A DNA stretch of 64,000 nucleotides, taken from NCBI GenBank assembly GCA_035235625.1, contig CP141149.1:3567001-3631000 (forward strand), in the 5' to 3' direction. This document shows positions 1-12,557 of this stretch, piece by piece. This stretch comes from Saururus chinensis. Lineage: Eukaryota > Streptophyta > Magnoliopsida > Piperales > Saururaceae. The notes beneath the pieces are model-generated. The model was not told where the DNA came from and made no database searches. It saw nothing but the letters and a program-made list of their open reading frames with translations. A program made the position numbers and the translations under genes. Numbering within the stretch: the first letter of the stretch is position 1; the number at the start of each line of letters is the position of its first letter.

Positions 1-185
1 AACTCTTTATTGTCTCAATACTCTTCTACTCTTTCTTTCAATTTTCTTTTCCTCTATGTTTTTCGTAATCATTTTCTTTGTTGCACAAGGCTTTCCCTGT
101 GGATCGACCTTGTCTACTACAATTGGCATGCAAAACAAATATGAATTTGACTTATTCATAGTCTTGGTTTAGATGTAACAATAAA
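1..185 (+). mobile_element. W1 5' LTR, last 185 bases
   Basis: The sequence aligns base for base, with scattered substitutions, to 5711-5896 at the end of the 3' LTR. It ends in AACA/ATAA just before the primer binding site. The rest of this LTR lies upstream of the window. Confidence 0.8.
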
Positions 186-186
186 T

Positions 187-204
187 TGGCATTGTTATCG
201 GGGA
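187..204 (+). other. W1 primer binding site, decayed tRNA-Asp type
   Basis: TGGCATTGTTATCGGGGA lies directly after the 5' LTR. The usual Athila site is complementary to the 3' end of tRNA-Asp. I count five differences from it, all transitions (C to T or G to A), as expected from deamination of methylated cytosines. Confidence 0.75.
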
Positions 205-616
205 TTGCAACGTGTGACAAGAATCTGTTACTAAAAAAAACTCACCCCCACTCTAACTTTACTAATTCTCTAATTTTTAGTTTTGCACACTAACTCTTTA
301 AATTCAGTCATTTACTTTATGTCATTTACTTTTAGTATTCTAATTCTATAACTATTCCTTTTTTTTTTAATACGGGAGGCACTACCCATGTTACCACCGG
401 AAATTTTTTGGAATCGAACGTGTTATTTTGCAATTTAAATTTTATCTATTAATTTCTTACTCTCTAAATTTTTATATTTTGTCATTTAATTTCTGCACTT
501 TTACTTTCATTTGTTACAAAAAAAATTATTGTTGCATGTTCATATGGGTGCGTGATAATTCTAAATGACTGAGAAGAGTGAACAAATCTTTTGCAAATTT
601 TCTTTCTTTTAATACA

Positions 617-2092
617 ATGGAGGATTTAAGAATTAATGAGGAACAAAGAAGTAATAATAGGGATAATAATGCACAAAATATTAAAGTAAAAATTTTGCGT
701 GATTATTTGCAACCAACTAGATCAAGTTCTCCTTCTTGCATGATTTTTCTAACAAATATGGGTGGTTTTGAACTCAAGCTGGGTATAATTCAATTGCTAC
801 CCATATTTGCATTTAAAAAAGTTTGAAGAGGTTTGTGCAACTTTAATACACTAAAATGTTTCATATGATGTTATTAGATTAAAACTTTTTCCATTTTCTA
901 TAAACGAAAAAGCAAAAAATTGGATGAATTCTTTGAAGCCAAGATCCATTGGAACATGGTTAGAAATGCAAACAGAATTTTTGAAAAAGTTTTTCCCCAC
1001 GCATAGAACTAATACACTTAGAAAGAACATCATGAATTTTTCACAAAAAGAAAATGAGACTTTATTTCAATGTTGGGAAAGATTGAAAGAACTTTTGTTG
1101 TTGTGCCCACTTCATGGATATAAAACATAGCGTACAATTAGTTTCTTTTATAATGTCTTAACTTCTCAAATGATGCAATTTGTTAAAATAATATGCAATG
1201 AAGAATTTTTTAGTAAAGAACCTGAGGAAGCATGGGACTATTTTGATGTGTTGGATGAAAATGCTAAATCATGAGAAGAGTCTAATGAATTTGAAAGTAG
1301 TAATAAGACCAAATCTAATGGGACAACTAAGGGGGGCATGTACCTTCTTAAAGAAGAGGATGATGTAAAAACAAAAATTACAAGTTTAACAAGAAAAGTT
1401 GAGGCTATGAAAATTAATAAGGAAAACATGTCTAAAGTTTCTCAAAAAGTACAAGATATTTGTAGTATATGTGAGAGTAATGGACACCAAACATAGGATG
1501 TCCAACAATCCCTGCTTTTCGAAAGGTGTTGCATACTCAAGGAAATGCTATGAATACCTACAAAAGACCTTTTTCTTCCCCTTATTCTGAAACTTATACT
1601 CCTAATTAGAGAAATCATCCTAACTTTAGTTAGAAAAATGAGTCAAATGTGCAAGTACCTTCTTCTTCAAATTATGTTCTACCACATAAGAAGACTCTTG
1701 AAGACGCATTGCAAACATTCATGCAAAGTCAAACAACAATCAATAACCAAACCATGCAAGCCATCAATGACTTGAAGAATTCTATCACTTAATTAACCAC
1801 AACTTTGAGTACTAATGAAAAAGGAAATTTTCTTTTTCAACCTCAACCAAATCCTAAAGGTCAGTTTGTAATTGAAAATTTAAAATTTTCAAGTTCACAA
1901 GAAGAGCATGCCAAGTCTATCACCACTTTGAGAAGTGGAAAACTCATTAACAAAGGCATTCCAATGAAGGTTGTTGAACATAAGGAGTCTTTAAATTCTA
2001 AACATGCTGATGAACTTTACAACTTCAATTGTGTTTCTCCTATTCCTCCTTATTTTCCTCAAAGATTACAATTTTCTTCTAAATTAGTGTAA
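617..2092 (+). pseudogene. W1 gag pseudogene (Athila-like capsid/nucleocapsid)
   Basis: This is a broken gag. It would form the virus-like particle and bind element RNA. The start at 617 is chosen by alignment with the open copy at 32671, which begins MEDLRTNEE; here it reads MEDLRINEE. The region holds a retrotransposon gag domain (roughly 640-1270), then a CX2CX4HX4C-like zinc knuckle (about 1460-1500) whose last Cys is lost to a one-base frameshift. A linker and the conserved TTLRSGK segment before the protease (about 1930) follow. In-frame stops and frameshifts occur throughout, for example a premature TAG near 1128, a TGA near 1272, and a missing segment near 800. It is not functional. 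Confidence 0.85.
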
Positions 2093-2277
2093 AATGGTGA
2101 CATTCTTGAAATTTTCTAACAAGTAAAAATTAATATCCCTCTCTTGGATATCATTAAACAAATTTCATTTTATACAAAAATTTTGAAAGACTTTTGTACA
2201 ATCAAGTATAAGCTAAATGTACAAAAGAAAATATTTTTGACAAAACAAGTGCAATTTTGCAACAAAACACCCTACCC

Positions 2278-2737
2278 AAATATAAAGATCCTGGTTGTCC
2301 AACCATATCTTGTATAATTGGGAATTATTAAATTGAAAAAACTTTTCTTGATTTTGGGGCAAGTGTTAATCTCTTACCTTATTCTATTTATGAGCAATTA
2401 GGTCTAGCGGATTTGAAACCCCCCAACATAACACTTCAACTTGCTGACTGCCCATTCAAAAGGCAAAGAGGAATAATGGAAGATGTCCTTATCAAGTAGA
2501 CAAATTCTATTTTCCAGTGGACATCATTGTTTTAGAAACACAACCGGTCAACCATCAAACTTTGATGATACTTTTGAGGTTGACATGGTTGAGAATCTAG
2601 TGGAGGATGCTTTTCCTTTTATTTATTATGATGATCCACTAACTATTTGCTTAACACACTCTTTGTTTAGAATTGACAGAGAAGATAATTGCTTTGAAGG
2701 ACCCTGGATGAGTTTAGATGGAGGTGTGTTTGGCTAA
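2278..2737 (+). pseudogene. W1 aspartic protease remnant, then post-protease fragment
   Basis: Frame 2341 reads FLDFGASVNLLPYS; the catalytic Asp is codon 2350-2352, in a DFGAS form of the retropepsin D-[ST]-G motif that is common in Athila relatives. The segment LADCPFKRQRGIMEDVLIK and a VDIIV-like strand follow across a stop and a frame change. From about 2575 a piece resembling the acidic stretch that follows the protease continues to 2737. The flap and second half of the protease are damaged, and RT does not follow. It is inactive. Confidence 0.75.
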
Positions 2738-4421
2738 AGACAGTAAACTTAGTGCTCCTGGGAGGCAACACACTTTTGGTTTTGATAGCTACTTTTGTTT
2801 AATAGTTAATTTTTTATTTATTTATTTTCTTTAGTTAGTTTTTAGTTTATTATCTTTGTCAATTGCTCGAATCATTATTAGGGTGTGTTTATATGATTCA
2901 TTATTGATTTACCTTAATGTGATTATGCTTGTGCTTTATTGACTATTTTTCTTTTGATAGCTATGTACATAAGCACATCAATTGATATTATCTCTTCTTT
3001 CCTCTTTTCTTATATTAAGTATTGCATTTGCTTTTTTTATACATTGAGGACAATGTTTAGTTTATGTTTGGTAGAAAGAGATTTTTCTTTTATGTTTTTT
3101 AGTTTTACTTAAAAAATAAAAAATTAAAAAAATTAATTTAATTTATGTTTTTGCTTATTACATTGATGTTTCTTTTAGACATGTGACTTTGTTTAATGAT
3201 ATCAGACTATTTAGAATATGACTTGACATATTTAATAATTTTGAGTTCTGATTACTTCATATTAGTTTCTTGTGCTCCAATTTTGAAAAAAACTAAGAAA
3301 GACATTTGCCTAAGTAAGAATTCAAGCCCTTGATTATGGTCTTACATCTTGGTGCATACCATTGAATCTAAATAATTATTTTCTTATTAGAGTAAAACTT
3401 TGGCATGATCTAATAGTACTCATGTTATCATAATAGAGTTTTGAGCTTCACTATTCTTTATTTGTAGAATAGTCAATGACTTTTTGTCAACACAATTCAA
3501 GTTGATTGTATAATGTGCTCAAGAAAAAAAGAGAAAAAAAATGTGAAAAAAAATAAAAAATTGTAAAGAGATAAAGTCTCTCTATTGAGCAGACCAGGAC
3601 TCAGCATACCACACTAAGCATAGGGTGTTCAAGTCAAAAGGTAGAGTTGATTAATTTATAACATGCATAGCCTTCAAGCCTATTTGGTTCAAGTTATTAA
3701 TCTGGTGCTTTAACACTTAGTGCCCTGAGCAAACTGGATTGGGAGTCACTAGCCTAACACTTGTTATATAGATCTTATAGAAAACTTAAAAAGGCTAAGC
3801 CTTATACATGTCATGTGGGCTGAACATAAAATTCCAGTAGGACATTATGTAATTATATCTTGAATGAGTTGTCAAGTGATCTAGAATATTTTTACTTTTC
3901 AAGGAAGGTTTTGCATGATTCTCTATTATAATCTCTTGAAGATGAATGGATGTCGATGTCCATTTTTGAGTGTTAAAATTGAAATTGCTGAGTGGACATG
4001 AGACACATTAAGTTGTTTGATTCTAGAGATTCCGATTGTATAGTTACTTGGCAATGTCTTTTTTTTAAAAAAAAACTATTATATATGTATGAGTACTTGC
4101 TACCAATATGAAATGTTTAGAATGAATTATTGTGTAAGAAGACAAGTTGTATTATGAATGATTGATTTTACTAAATGAAGACACATGGTTCGGAGGAGTT
4201 GATTTGTAAATTTTATATGGTTTTATTTTTAATTTACTTTTATCATTTAAATTTTGAATTTTGTAGGTATATTCACTGCAAACCCTCATCATACATAACT
4301 TGTCCACAAGTGTAAGCTACGGGTTTAAAAGCTTGTTGCATATGCTAAAAGCAATCGAGATTTCCTGCATAAGTTAGTTTTGTTTCCTATTATTTTAATT
4401 TTTGTTTTGTTTGAGGACTAG
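2738..4421 (+). other. W1 non-coding 3' internal region
   Basis: There is no sustained ORF. Bases 2738-2790 look like the short conserved block after integrase in Athila/Tat elements. Bases 2880-3115 recur at about 32035-32230 in the rearranged W copy. The rest is AT-rich and I see no other structure. Confidence 0.6.
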
Positions 4422-4444
4422 CAAAAGGTAGGCTTTGGGGTATT
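4422..4444 (+). other. W1 polypurine tract region
   Basis: A purine-rich GCAAAAGGTAGG/CTTTGGGG stretch lies just before the TGATG start of the 3' LTR. This is the expected place for plus-strand priming, although the tract is interrupted by pyrimidines. Confidence 0.5.
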
Positions 4445-5896
4445 TGATGTACTAAAATAATATTCAATTAAATGTTCTCACATTTCAAATTGCACTCCTA
4501 TTTTGTATTAATTCAATAATTATTTGGGTTATTTATGTTTTGAATAAGTTAGTTGGATCTTAATTGAGTTTACATGTCTAAACATGCTTCAACAGGATCC
4601 AACTAGAAGAGGAAGTAAAGCCCAACTACTCAAAGCTATTTAAAGGTCAAGAATGGGTTCCTAATGGTCTAAACATGTATGAAATGATCGAACAAAATCT
4701 TGTGGACCCGTTGGATTTCATATTTGCATCAAGAGAACTAAATTTCATAAGAAGATGATTTGGACAAATTGACACAACCTTAGTATTTTGAGTACACAAC
4801 CTTAGTATTTTGAGTATATCTTTCTATATATAATTTGGATTGATATGATTCTAATGGAATTGGAAAGAAGACTTTTGTGGCTCTAATCTCTATTTTAGGA
4901 AGAAATTCATAATTCTGAATCTATATGGGTCAAATCCGGCATTCAAACAGATAGTTAGTAAACTAACCTGAAGCAAGCACATGAAGAATATTTTCATTAG
5001 TTGTGACATATACACAAAAGGAAAGAAAATGAGGCTAATTAGATAACATAAAAAAGATTCAATTATACTTATTTACTAAATATATTTTTGATTTATTTTA
5101 TTAATTTATAATCTAATTATTGCCAAAGAAGCACCTAATCTGGCAATCAATAAGGATGCAATCTAGAACTGTGATTCGACTTTCCTCTTTGAAGCAACCC
5201 TTTCTACTCCTATAAATAGAGGGGTGGACGTGATAGAGGCATCATCCCGTCCTCTTTGGATCTCTCTTCTACTATTTTTCTTCTCTTCTCTTTTATTTTT
5301 ATTTTAATGACTTTCTAAGCTCTCAAGCTAAGGCTAAAGGTGATTTCTAATGATATAATGGAGTTCTATTTATGTTTCATTAATGGTTTCAAGTAAGTAT
5401 TGGTTATTTGAAGTGATATTAATTTAATATTGTTTATTTTCTTTTTCTGTAATTTGGAAACATAAGATACTTGAAGGTTTTCCTTTTTGATCTTTTGTAA
5501 TTTGGATACATAGAACTCTTGAAGAAGAAATTATTTTTATCCTTCATCTATCCAAAGCATTTTGTATCTTTATTTTTAATTTTAATGTTCATATCTTCCG
5601 TTTAGATAGAATCTTTATTCGATTCAATCTGAGATAACATAACACATGAAGAAAATCATTAGATGTTATAATGACCCTTAATGCCTTAGTGTTTTCTCTT
5701 TTTGATTTCATAACTCTTTATTGCCTCAATACTTTTCTACTCTTTCTTTCTTAATTTTTCTTTTCTCTATGTTTTTCATAATCATTTTCGTTGTTAATCA
5801 AGGCTTTCCTTGTGGATTTACCTTGTCTATTACAATTGGCAAGTAAAGCAAATTTGAATTTGACCTTTTCATAGTCTTCGTTCAGACATAATAACA
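4445..5896 (+). mobile_element. W1 3' LTR
   Basis: It begins TGATGTACTAAAATAATATT, matching the reverse complement of the W2 LTR end (TGATGCACTGAAATAATG at 32023 reading down), and ends ATAACA. It is about 1,450 bp. A TATA box (TATAAATAGA) lies at 5211-5220, placing the U3/R boundary about 30 bp downstream. The last 185 bases match the window start. Confidence 0.85.
5211..5220 (+). promoter_or_regulatory. TATA box of W1 3' LTR
   Basis: TATAAATAGA is conserved in the W2 LTR on the minus strand (31476-31484). Confidence 0.6.
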
Positions 5897-6500
5897 TGAC
5901 ACCATTAGAACTAGTAGAATTTGAGTCTCTAAAACCTAGTCTTTGTTTATCACTACATCATGTCCCATGTACAAAAAAATTTCCAACTTCTCTTCCCCTA
6001 AAGTTAAGATTTCAATTTTTTTTATGAAATTTTCAATTCACTCCCCAGATCTCGAATCTTCATCAAATAATCTATATTTGTCTCCACTCTTTTATATACT
6101 TTATTTTTTAATACTTTTCTATTGTCAAGAAGATTACTTTTCTCATATTTGAAGACATTAACTTCTTCATTAGTAGACACAAGTTTATCCTCTAAAAATC
6201 TACATTTACTCCAATCTTTCTCAAATTCACTTATCAAAGTTTTAAACTCTTTCTCTAGTTCTTTTTATTCAAACAATTGAAACTTTTCAATAAAAATGAT
6301 TCAATTGTCTTCACATTAGCTTTGACAATTTTCTCTAACATCTTACACTTTTTACTCGATTCAATGACTTGTCTAAAATAAATTTCAAACTCTAAATCCT
6401 CGTTATCACTAGAAGAATAAGAAATAGACATGATGTAAAAATAAGTAAATAAATTCAACAAAATAGACCTTTTTGGAAGTGCGAACAAGATTAAGCAAGA
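5897..6500 (-). pseudogene. X-A gag-like coiled-coil remnant
   Basis: On the minus strand a reading frame starts near 6431 (MSISYSSSDNEDLEFE) and continues, after a stop near 6258, as a Lys/Glu-rich helical segment (for example DWSKCRFLEDKLVSTNEEV). It looks like the charged coiled-coil part of an X gag, but the N-terminal UBN2 part seen in X-B is missing. I cannot assign an enzyme activity. Confidence 0.45.
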
Positions 6501-6581
6501 TAATGACATACTAGCATGCTAAATCAAATTGATATCATGGAGCAAAATCAGTTTATCAATCAATAACTCTCATCTACAACT

Positions 6582-7888
6582 TGAGAGTTTAATATCCATC
6601 TTTTCAACCTATCGGATTACTAGATTGTTCTTAAAACTAGTACTTTGACATGTAAAAATTAAGTGTTCTAGCCACTTTGCACATAATATTTTTATATAGT
6701 GTAAACACTCAAATTTCTCTCTTTGCGCATTCTCAATGAATCAATCAATCAAACCACAAATATTCAATCCACACATGAACACATAGCAATTTAATGTGAA
6801 ATACCCAAACTTGGGTAAAAAAACCACAACAATTGCAACAAGGAGCCAAATCAATGCACTTCAAGTAAGCAAGACAATTACATTGACACAAGCAAACCAC
6901 CAACCTTTAGTTTAACTCTAACACAAACTCCTTTTATTTGTATCTCCATAAATTCTTGTCATTGTTGGCCTTAGAGTCTTCTTCTAAAAGAACTTGAAAC
7001 TTGTCTCCCTCTTTGCTTTGTCTTTGTCTTCTTTTAGCCTCCAATAAGCTCCTCTTGTTGCACTCACTTTCAACTCTTGGAATCTTCAATCTCCCATTGA
7101 AGATTTTTGGCAACTCCTCTTTGAAATTTATGTGTGAAGTTTCTTCTTAGTTGTGGAATAACTTCATGAATTTACCATTGATCTTTAACTCAAGCTTTGT
7201 GAATTCTCTTAGAAAACAATTTGCAAAAGGTAGAAACCCTTCTTCTCCAATTTTGTCTATGTTTTCCTCTCTCAAAATTTATCATTTCTTATCCCTTATA
7301 TAGCTCTGTAAACTGATTTAGGTCTTTGGCTTCAACATGGAAAGAAATTAAATTCGCAAGGACTTATTTAGGGCAACTAGAACTACTAGTGATCGATCAT
7401 TTCATATAATTATCGATCATTCACTATTTTCTATGCACGTGATACTTTGAGCAATTAATCGATGAACAAAGCGATCGATTGATAAGTCTTAGGCTTTGTT
7501 TTCCATTGGGCTGAATCAAGTGTCCATCAATTGTTCCATTCATCTTTATGTCCAGCAATCAATCGTTCTATCAGTTTAATTATTATTTTGCCCTTTTTAC
7601 CCAAAAATCTCTTGATACCCCTGAAATCACTTTTAAACTTCTCCATGTGATTATGGCATGCTAATGTGATCTGAATAAGAATAAGAAAAATTTAACATTC
7701 TTCAGTCTTTTATCTTGAGCCATAAGAACATGTCTACTTCTATTTTTCAAGTATGTCAATTTCAAATCTGACTCGACCACAACAACTTCTAATATATTTG
7801 AAGACTAAGTACATGCCCAAGGTTTTTGACATAATTTTAATAAAGAAATTATCCATTTAACCTAACATATAGCACATATATTCTTACA
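6582..7888 (-). mobile_element. X-A LTR
   Basis: On the minus strand it starts TGTAAGAATATATG and ends AAACTCTCA, about 1,307 bp. The same ends recur in the X copies at 29194-33956 and 53329. TATATAAG is at about 7297-7304 (minus), with CGATCGAT-type palindromes 90-270 bp upstream of it. Confidence 0.8.
7391..7481 (-). promoter_or_regulatory. Paired CG palindromes upstream of TATA in X-A LTR
   Basis: GATCGATCAT at 7391 and ATCGATCAT at 7412 have cores 20 bp apart. Further copies (AATCGATG, GCGATCGATTG) occur at 7458-7481. The position is upstream of the TATA box on the minus strand. Confidence 0.5.
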
Positions 7889-8125
7889 TCTTCCATACTT
7901 TTCACAATGTACTCCCTCGGGCAAGTACTCTGATGGGCTAGGATTCTTTCTATTATTATCTAATTAGATAAAATCAAATGAAAGTGGATAAAATAAAACA
8001 AAATTGGGATTATTTTCAGCTTGGCACCAAAGAAAGCCTCATAGATGGGCCAACAAGCTTGGCCGAAGAATGCTCGGGCCAAGTTCTGCAAGCCCACTTA
8101 CCCATTTTTCATCAAGGGTGTTACA
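7889..8125 (-). mobile_element. T1 3' LTR, first ~236 bases
   Basis: Minus-strand integrase coding sequence stops about here, and TGTAACACCCTTGATG (minus) begins at 8125, a typical Tekay/Del LTR start. The X-A LTR cuts it off at 7888. Confidence 0.55.
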
Positions 8126-8773
8126 TTCTACCACAATAAGAAGAAACTCCATTCACAAAGTTTACAACTTGTGCTATGCCGAAAAGACATGGAGACACCT
8201 TCCTCATCTTGTGCTCACTTTCCCACATTGCTTCTTCAACTTCATGATTCATAAGGACTTTCATGAGACAAATCCGCTTGGTTTGCAACACTTGCTCCTT
8301 CTCATTGAGAATAGGAACAGGCTTCTTCTTATAAGCAAGATCATTAGCTACCTCGATCGACTTGAAATTGATGACATGGGTAGGATCTTGGTGGTACTCC
8401 TACAACATCAAAACATGAAACACATTATAGACATTTGCAAGCTTGGGAGGTAGAGCAAGATGATTCACCACCTCGTCAATCCTCTAAAGAATCTTGAATG
8501 GTCCAATGTACTGTGGCGATGAGTTCCCTTTAGTTCCAAACCGCATTACACCTTATTGACGAGATCTTCAAGAAGATGTAGTTTTCAACCTCCAAATCCA
8601 ACAATCTTTGACTATTGTCCGCATACTCCTTATGCTAATTATAATCTGCAAGCCTTTGACCGCCTCACTAGTTTGTTGCACAATCATCAGTCAATTACTA
8701 CTTCTAGCCTAGTATGGTCAAATACAGTGGAGATCTACAAGGTGTCCCATACAAGGCTCTCACACTCCAATGT
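8126..8773 (-). pseudogene. T1 integrase C-terminal part with chromodomain-like tail
   Basis: Minus-strand remnants from right to left are RALYGTPCRSPLY (about 8745), NVFHVLML (about 8400-8425), DPTHVI and VEEAMWESEHKMRK (about 8195-8240). These mark the C-terminal half of a Ty3/gypsy integrase of the Tekay/Del chromovirus group, which ends in a chromodomain-like region. Stops and frameshifts are frequent. The reading picks up, after removing Z1, exactly where the INT remnant at 14193 ends. The plus-strand ORF at 8004-8453 is only its shadow. Confidence 0.8.
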
Positions 8774-9379
8774 TGTCATGCATCGGCACACACCACCCCT
8801 AACCCAAACCAGGTCCAAGAAGTGCACGACTAAGTCGAGTTGAAATGTAGAAGACTTAACCTTTCCTTGGGTGAACACAAAACACAAATTGGAGTAGTGC
8901 ACAAAGACTTTGTGCAAAAGTAAATAGAGCAAAGAAATGACAACTAATTATTGTATTAATCTACTCATACCCACATCAACTAGTCATCACATAAAACAAG
9001 TCAACAAGACTAAACAAGTCTAAGCAACCATGGCTAAACATAATGTGAATTAGATCAAATATATAAGTTCAATATGTCATAAATAAATCTAACATAACCC
9101 CATGTAATCATAGCCCCTCTAAGTGATTGTGGCCATCCTCATGCTCAATGTAGAGCCCATTAGAAGTACCTGCATTTTACGACATTCAACCCCAAAACAA
9201 AACTACAAAACAAAGAGGGGTGATCTTAGCGGTTTTAATACTGAAAGTAAATTCATAAGGATATCAAATGTATTATCAAGATAGCATTCATCACATATTT
9301 ATTCACCACACCCATTCATCATGGGACATATCTCATATATCCATTCCACGTGTACATCATATTATAATCCACATTCCAT

Positions 9380-9570
9380 AAACATATACTCATACGACTT
9401 GTGCATCATGTAATGCATTCCATATACACATAATCATGCCACTTCCATATCATGATGTATAAAACATTCCATAACATACAATCATGCCACATGCATATCA
9501 TGATGTAACCCACATTCCATAAACACATAATCATGCCACCTGTGTCATGGGTGCATCCATGGCTCATAAA
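9380..9570. repeat. ~50-bp degenerate tandem repeat in Z1
   Basis: Three to four copies of a unit around ACATTCCATAAACACATAATC and ATGCCAC…ATCATGATGTA. The matching part of Z3 (24736-24925) and Z5 (61330-61520) carries related 55-bp repeats, so the array is an LTR feature. Confidence 0.6.
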
Positions 9571-12128
9571 ACATATACACATCATGTGTAGACATATGAA
9601 TCTAATTATAACAAACACATCCTGCATGAAATAATTCTCAATAGGTGCCAAATCAAGTGTATCAATCACACACACCATCCTGCATATTCATGCAAATCCA
9701 TTCCATAATCACATGTGTAACATAAGCATTATTATTCCTATATATATTGTGTTAATGAGTATTATATCCATACACATGCATAAATCAATCGGTGAATGTC
9801 TCAAAACTGAGAAAATGACTCTTCTCACCCTACCCAAAGCCTCGATGAGACCTATTCCCCAGGAAATCACAAAAAGGAAATCCAAAGCAGTTTGGGTAAA
9901 TTCCATAACAAGAAAAGCACCCCTAGTAAACTGGTACACACAAGCAAACTAGCATGGATTCTCAATGTCTAGATATGTAAACAATTTAACTTATTATAGC
10001 ATTCTGCTCTTCTCATCCTGAGAGGAAACCTATCCTCAAAGGAATGTAAAACCTTTTCCATGGACATAAAACCTCATCCTTTTAAACGTAAAACCGATTC
10101 AATAAGCCTCTGAATGATTTATCTAACAACCAATGGCAACCAATTGCATCCACTCGATCAAACACAGCTAATCATGATTAACCTTGTATACGAATTATTT
10201 TAATGCTACATGCAACATGATGCATTCAACATGATACATACGTGAGTAAATGATAGATTAGCCTAACTATAAGTAAACATTCTCAAATTAGTCCATATGT
10301 ATATGAAATATAGTCTATTTGTGTAAAATAAAATCATAAATGTTCATGCAAGAGTGTGCATAAGTGGTAGTGTTCAAACCTAGGCTAAAACATGTGATGT
10401 ATGAATGAACTATAATCAATGCTATATATACATTCCTACCCTACTCGAATCATGGAGTGAATGTAAAAAAAATGTCAAAATACAATTTTAAGACAAGTAT
10501 AACATCATGGTAGACCTAGACAAATACAAACATGTCCATACTTAAGCTAAAACATGTGATACATAAATCACCTAAAATTTATATAATATGTGTAAGCATT
10601 AGGGCTGCCTCTCAGTTCGTTTCCTATGGTTCCAACAGGAATTGAACCGAACTGAATTTTGGAACCGAGATATAGGAACCAAACCAAACCGAATTTTAGA
10701 ACCGAGATGTAATAACCGAACCAAACTAAGAACCGAAACCGAATAAGAACCGACCATTTTAATAAAATTACTTTAATTAATCAAAATAGATCAAAACAGT
10801 CAAAAAAGTGATACAAGGTTGCAACCTAAAACATTTATCATTACAAATACTTCCATAAAAGTGTTTAGCATTAGGACTGTACCAAAAAAAAAAATATATT
10901 TGGAACAAAAACATTACAAAATGTAAAGAGTCTAAACCTATTACACTCCTGTGTTGACCCTGCTAAGTAACTATTAGTTTCTCTTGGTATGAAGCTCCTA
11001 CAACAAGTTCTCCTAGTATGAAGCCCCCCAATGAAGGTTGTTTGGTCTCCGCTGTCACTGTTAACCACATGGGAAAATTAATGAATTCATAGCTTACATA
11101 GGATAAAAGTGTGCAAAAGTAACATGAAGAATAAGTTAAAATAAATCAGTTATTACTGACTCAAGTAAGATAAAGATGAACAAAAATAAAAAAGTCAATG
11201 GCGTAATACCTGTAACAAGCTTGAACTATGTACTTGTCTTGGTGTGTACTCCTTTGGGAAGTGGAATGGCGAGTAAATTTAAGAGAGCTAGATTTTAAAT
11301 GGCATTGATTGGTTACCATAAAATAAGAATAAGGCATTCTCAAGTCTCAAATAAATTTTAGTATGGACAATTCACCACCCAAAAGAAGGTAAGGAAAAAC
11401 AAATGTGTAGCGAATTTTCTATCTCAATATTTTTCTAAAATTTAGAGCAAAAAGAGAATTGCACACACAACATGAAATCTTGCGTACATGACCACAAGCT
11501 AATATTATCTATAGAAAAGAAGATAGGAAGGGAGCAATGGAACATCAGTAGTTGCTATCTCACTCTTCGACCCCACATTATATCAGAACAAAACTAAACT
11601 TCAGAAGTAAAACAATAAATTTGAATGCCAAGTAACTCCTAACCACCATTCGTTTATAAAATATGCTAAGCATAAGAGGATTACATAAAATGGCATCCAT
11701 CAATGCAACAATGTATGATTTAAACACAGAAAAAAAAAGATAAATTAAAAAAGATAACAAAAGGGTTTGCAGCTGATACAGTAAATTATAATAAAAAATA
11801 AGAATCAAATAATATTATGAAAGAAAAAATAAACTAGTCAATCCAACAAACCAGTAAGAAGCAACAACAGGAACACACAAACGGCTACCACCTTCCATTT
11901 GATTTCCGAAAAACCAAACACAAACACGAATAAGAAATAAGGCCCAAGAGCACAAAAGCTTAACCTGCTTGTTTGGTTGGTCAAGTCTTTGTCACTATAC
12001 TTTGCTCGGCATCTGACCTCCAGAAGAGTGGTAGCATCTACTACATCTAGCTAGCAGTCCAATGAAAAACCCAGCCACTGGATTCAAAAGAAAAGAAAAA
12101 CTCAGCCATATAAAAGAAAAAAGAGCAA

Positions 12129-12383
12129 TTATAATCCTATAATGTTCACACACAAGTGCAGTTCAACGAGCAAATAATAAACAAAGCGGACCAACAAAAT
12201 ACATACTGTCCTAGAAATAAAAACAAAAACTTGATCCCTCTCAAATAGCAGGTACAAATACAACCAAAATAATCCGCAGCCAAACAAAGGTAGCTCAAAG
12301 AAAAAGGTGGAGAAACATAGTACCCAAATGGGAGTAGGAGTCGAAGTAGTAATCGACTCTGGTCTTTTAGCTACCAATGGCAT
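12129..12383 (-). CDS. Small unassigned ORF inside the hAT
   Basis: The minus strand has TATAAAA at about 12551-12557, a pyrimidine-rich leader, then ATG at 12383 starting MPLVAKRPESITTSTPTPIW. The frame then becomes hydrophobic and stops at 12129. A GT soon after the first ~20 codons could be a splice donor, so this may be a first exon of a lost transposase or a captured gene start. An upstream in-frame ATG at 12437 would give 102 codons. I do not recognise the protein. Confidence 0.25.
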   Translation of the reverse strand: MPLVAKRPESITTSTPTPIWVLCFSTFFFELPLFGCGLFWLYLYLLFERDQVFVFISRTVCILLVRFVYYLLVELHLCVNIIGL

Positions 12384-12550
12384 CTTGGAGAGGAGAAAGA
12401 TGAAGGGATGGACCGTTGGAGGGAGCCACCAAGGCACCGCTGCTCGCCGGGAAAAGGACTATGTGAGAGATTTGGAGGTGGAATAAGATTTTAGGGTTGG
12501 GAGTTGGGAAAGGGTGAAAGAGAGAAAGAGCGAAAGTGAGTGTGAAGGGG

Positions 12551-12557
12551 TTTTATA
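12551..12557 (-). promoter_or_regulatory. TATA box candidate in hAT
   Basis: TATAAAA on the minus strand lies about 170 bp upstream of the ATG at 12383, with a C/T-rich leader between. Confidence 0.4.

Larger units (their letters stand above)
1..5896 (+). mobile_element. W1: Athila-like Ty3/gypsy LTR retrotransposon, internally deleted, 5' end outside window
   Basis: Bases 1-185 match the last ~185 bases of a second LTR copy at 4445-5896, so the window opens inside the 5' LTR. In between lie a primer binding site, a gag remnant, a protease remnant, a long non-coding 3' region and a G-rich tract before the 3' LTR. Reverse transcriptase, RNase H and integrase are absent. After the protease the sequence passes into a short block that looks like the stretch normally found just downstream of integrase in this lineage (about 2735-2790), so an internal deletion removed pol. 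Such an element could only move with proteins from a relative. It abuts a minus-strand X element at 5897. Confidence 0.85.
5897..7888 (-). mobile_element. X-A: 5' part of a minus-strand X element (LTR plus gag start)
   Basis: Read on the minus strand, a full X LTR (7888 down to 6582) is followed by a leader and gag-like remnants down to 5897, where W1 begins. The leader shares a block around ATGATATCAA and GGCATGCTA with X-C (about 57060). The element either was cut by W1 insertion or continues left of the window. Its LTR end lies against T1 LTR sequence at 7889. Confidence 0.75.

Noticed and set aside
6521..6545. TTGATATCATGGAGC as a tRNA-iMet primer binding site
   Set aside because: It is on the wrong strand for the minus-oriented X-A element, and X-C has the same block in the equivalent wrong orientation.
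8004..8453. 149-codon plus-strand ORF
   Set aside because: The minus strand encodes recognisable integrase C-terminus; the plus-strand frame is its shadow.
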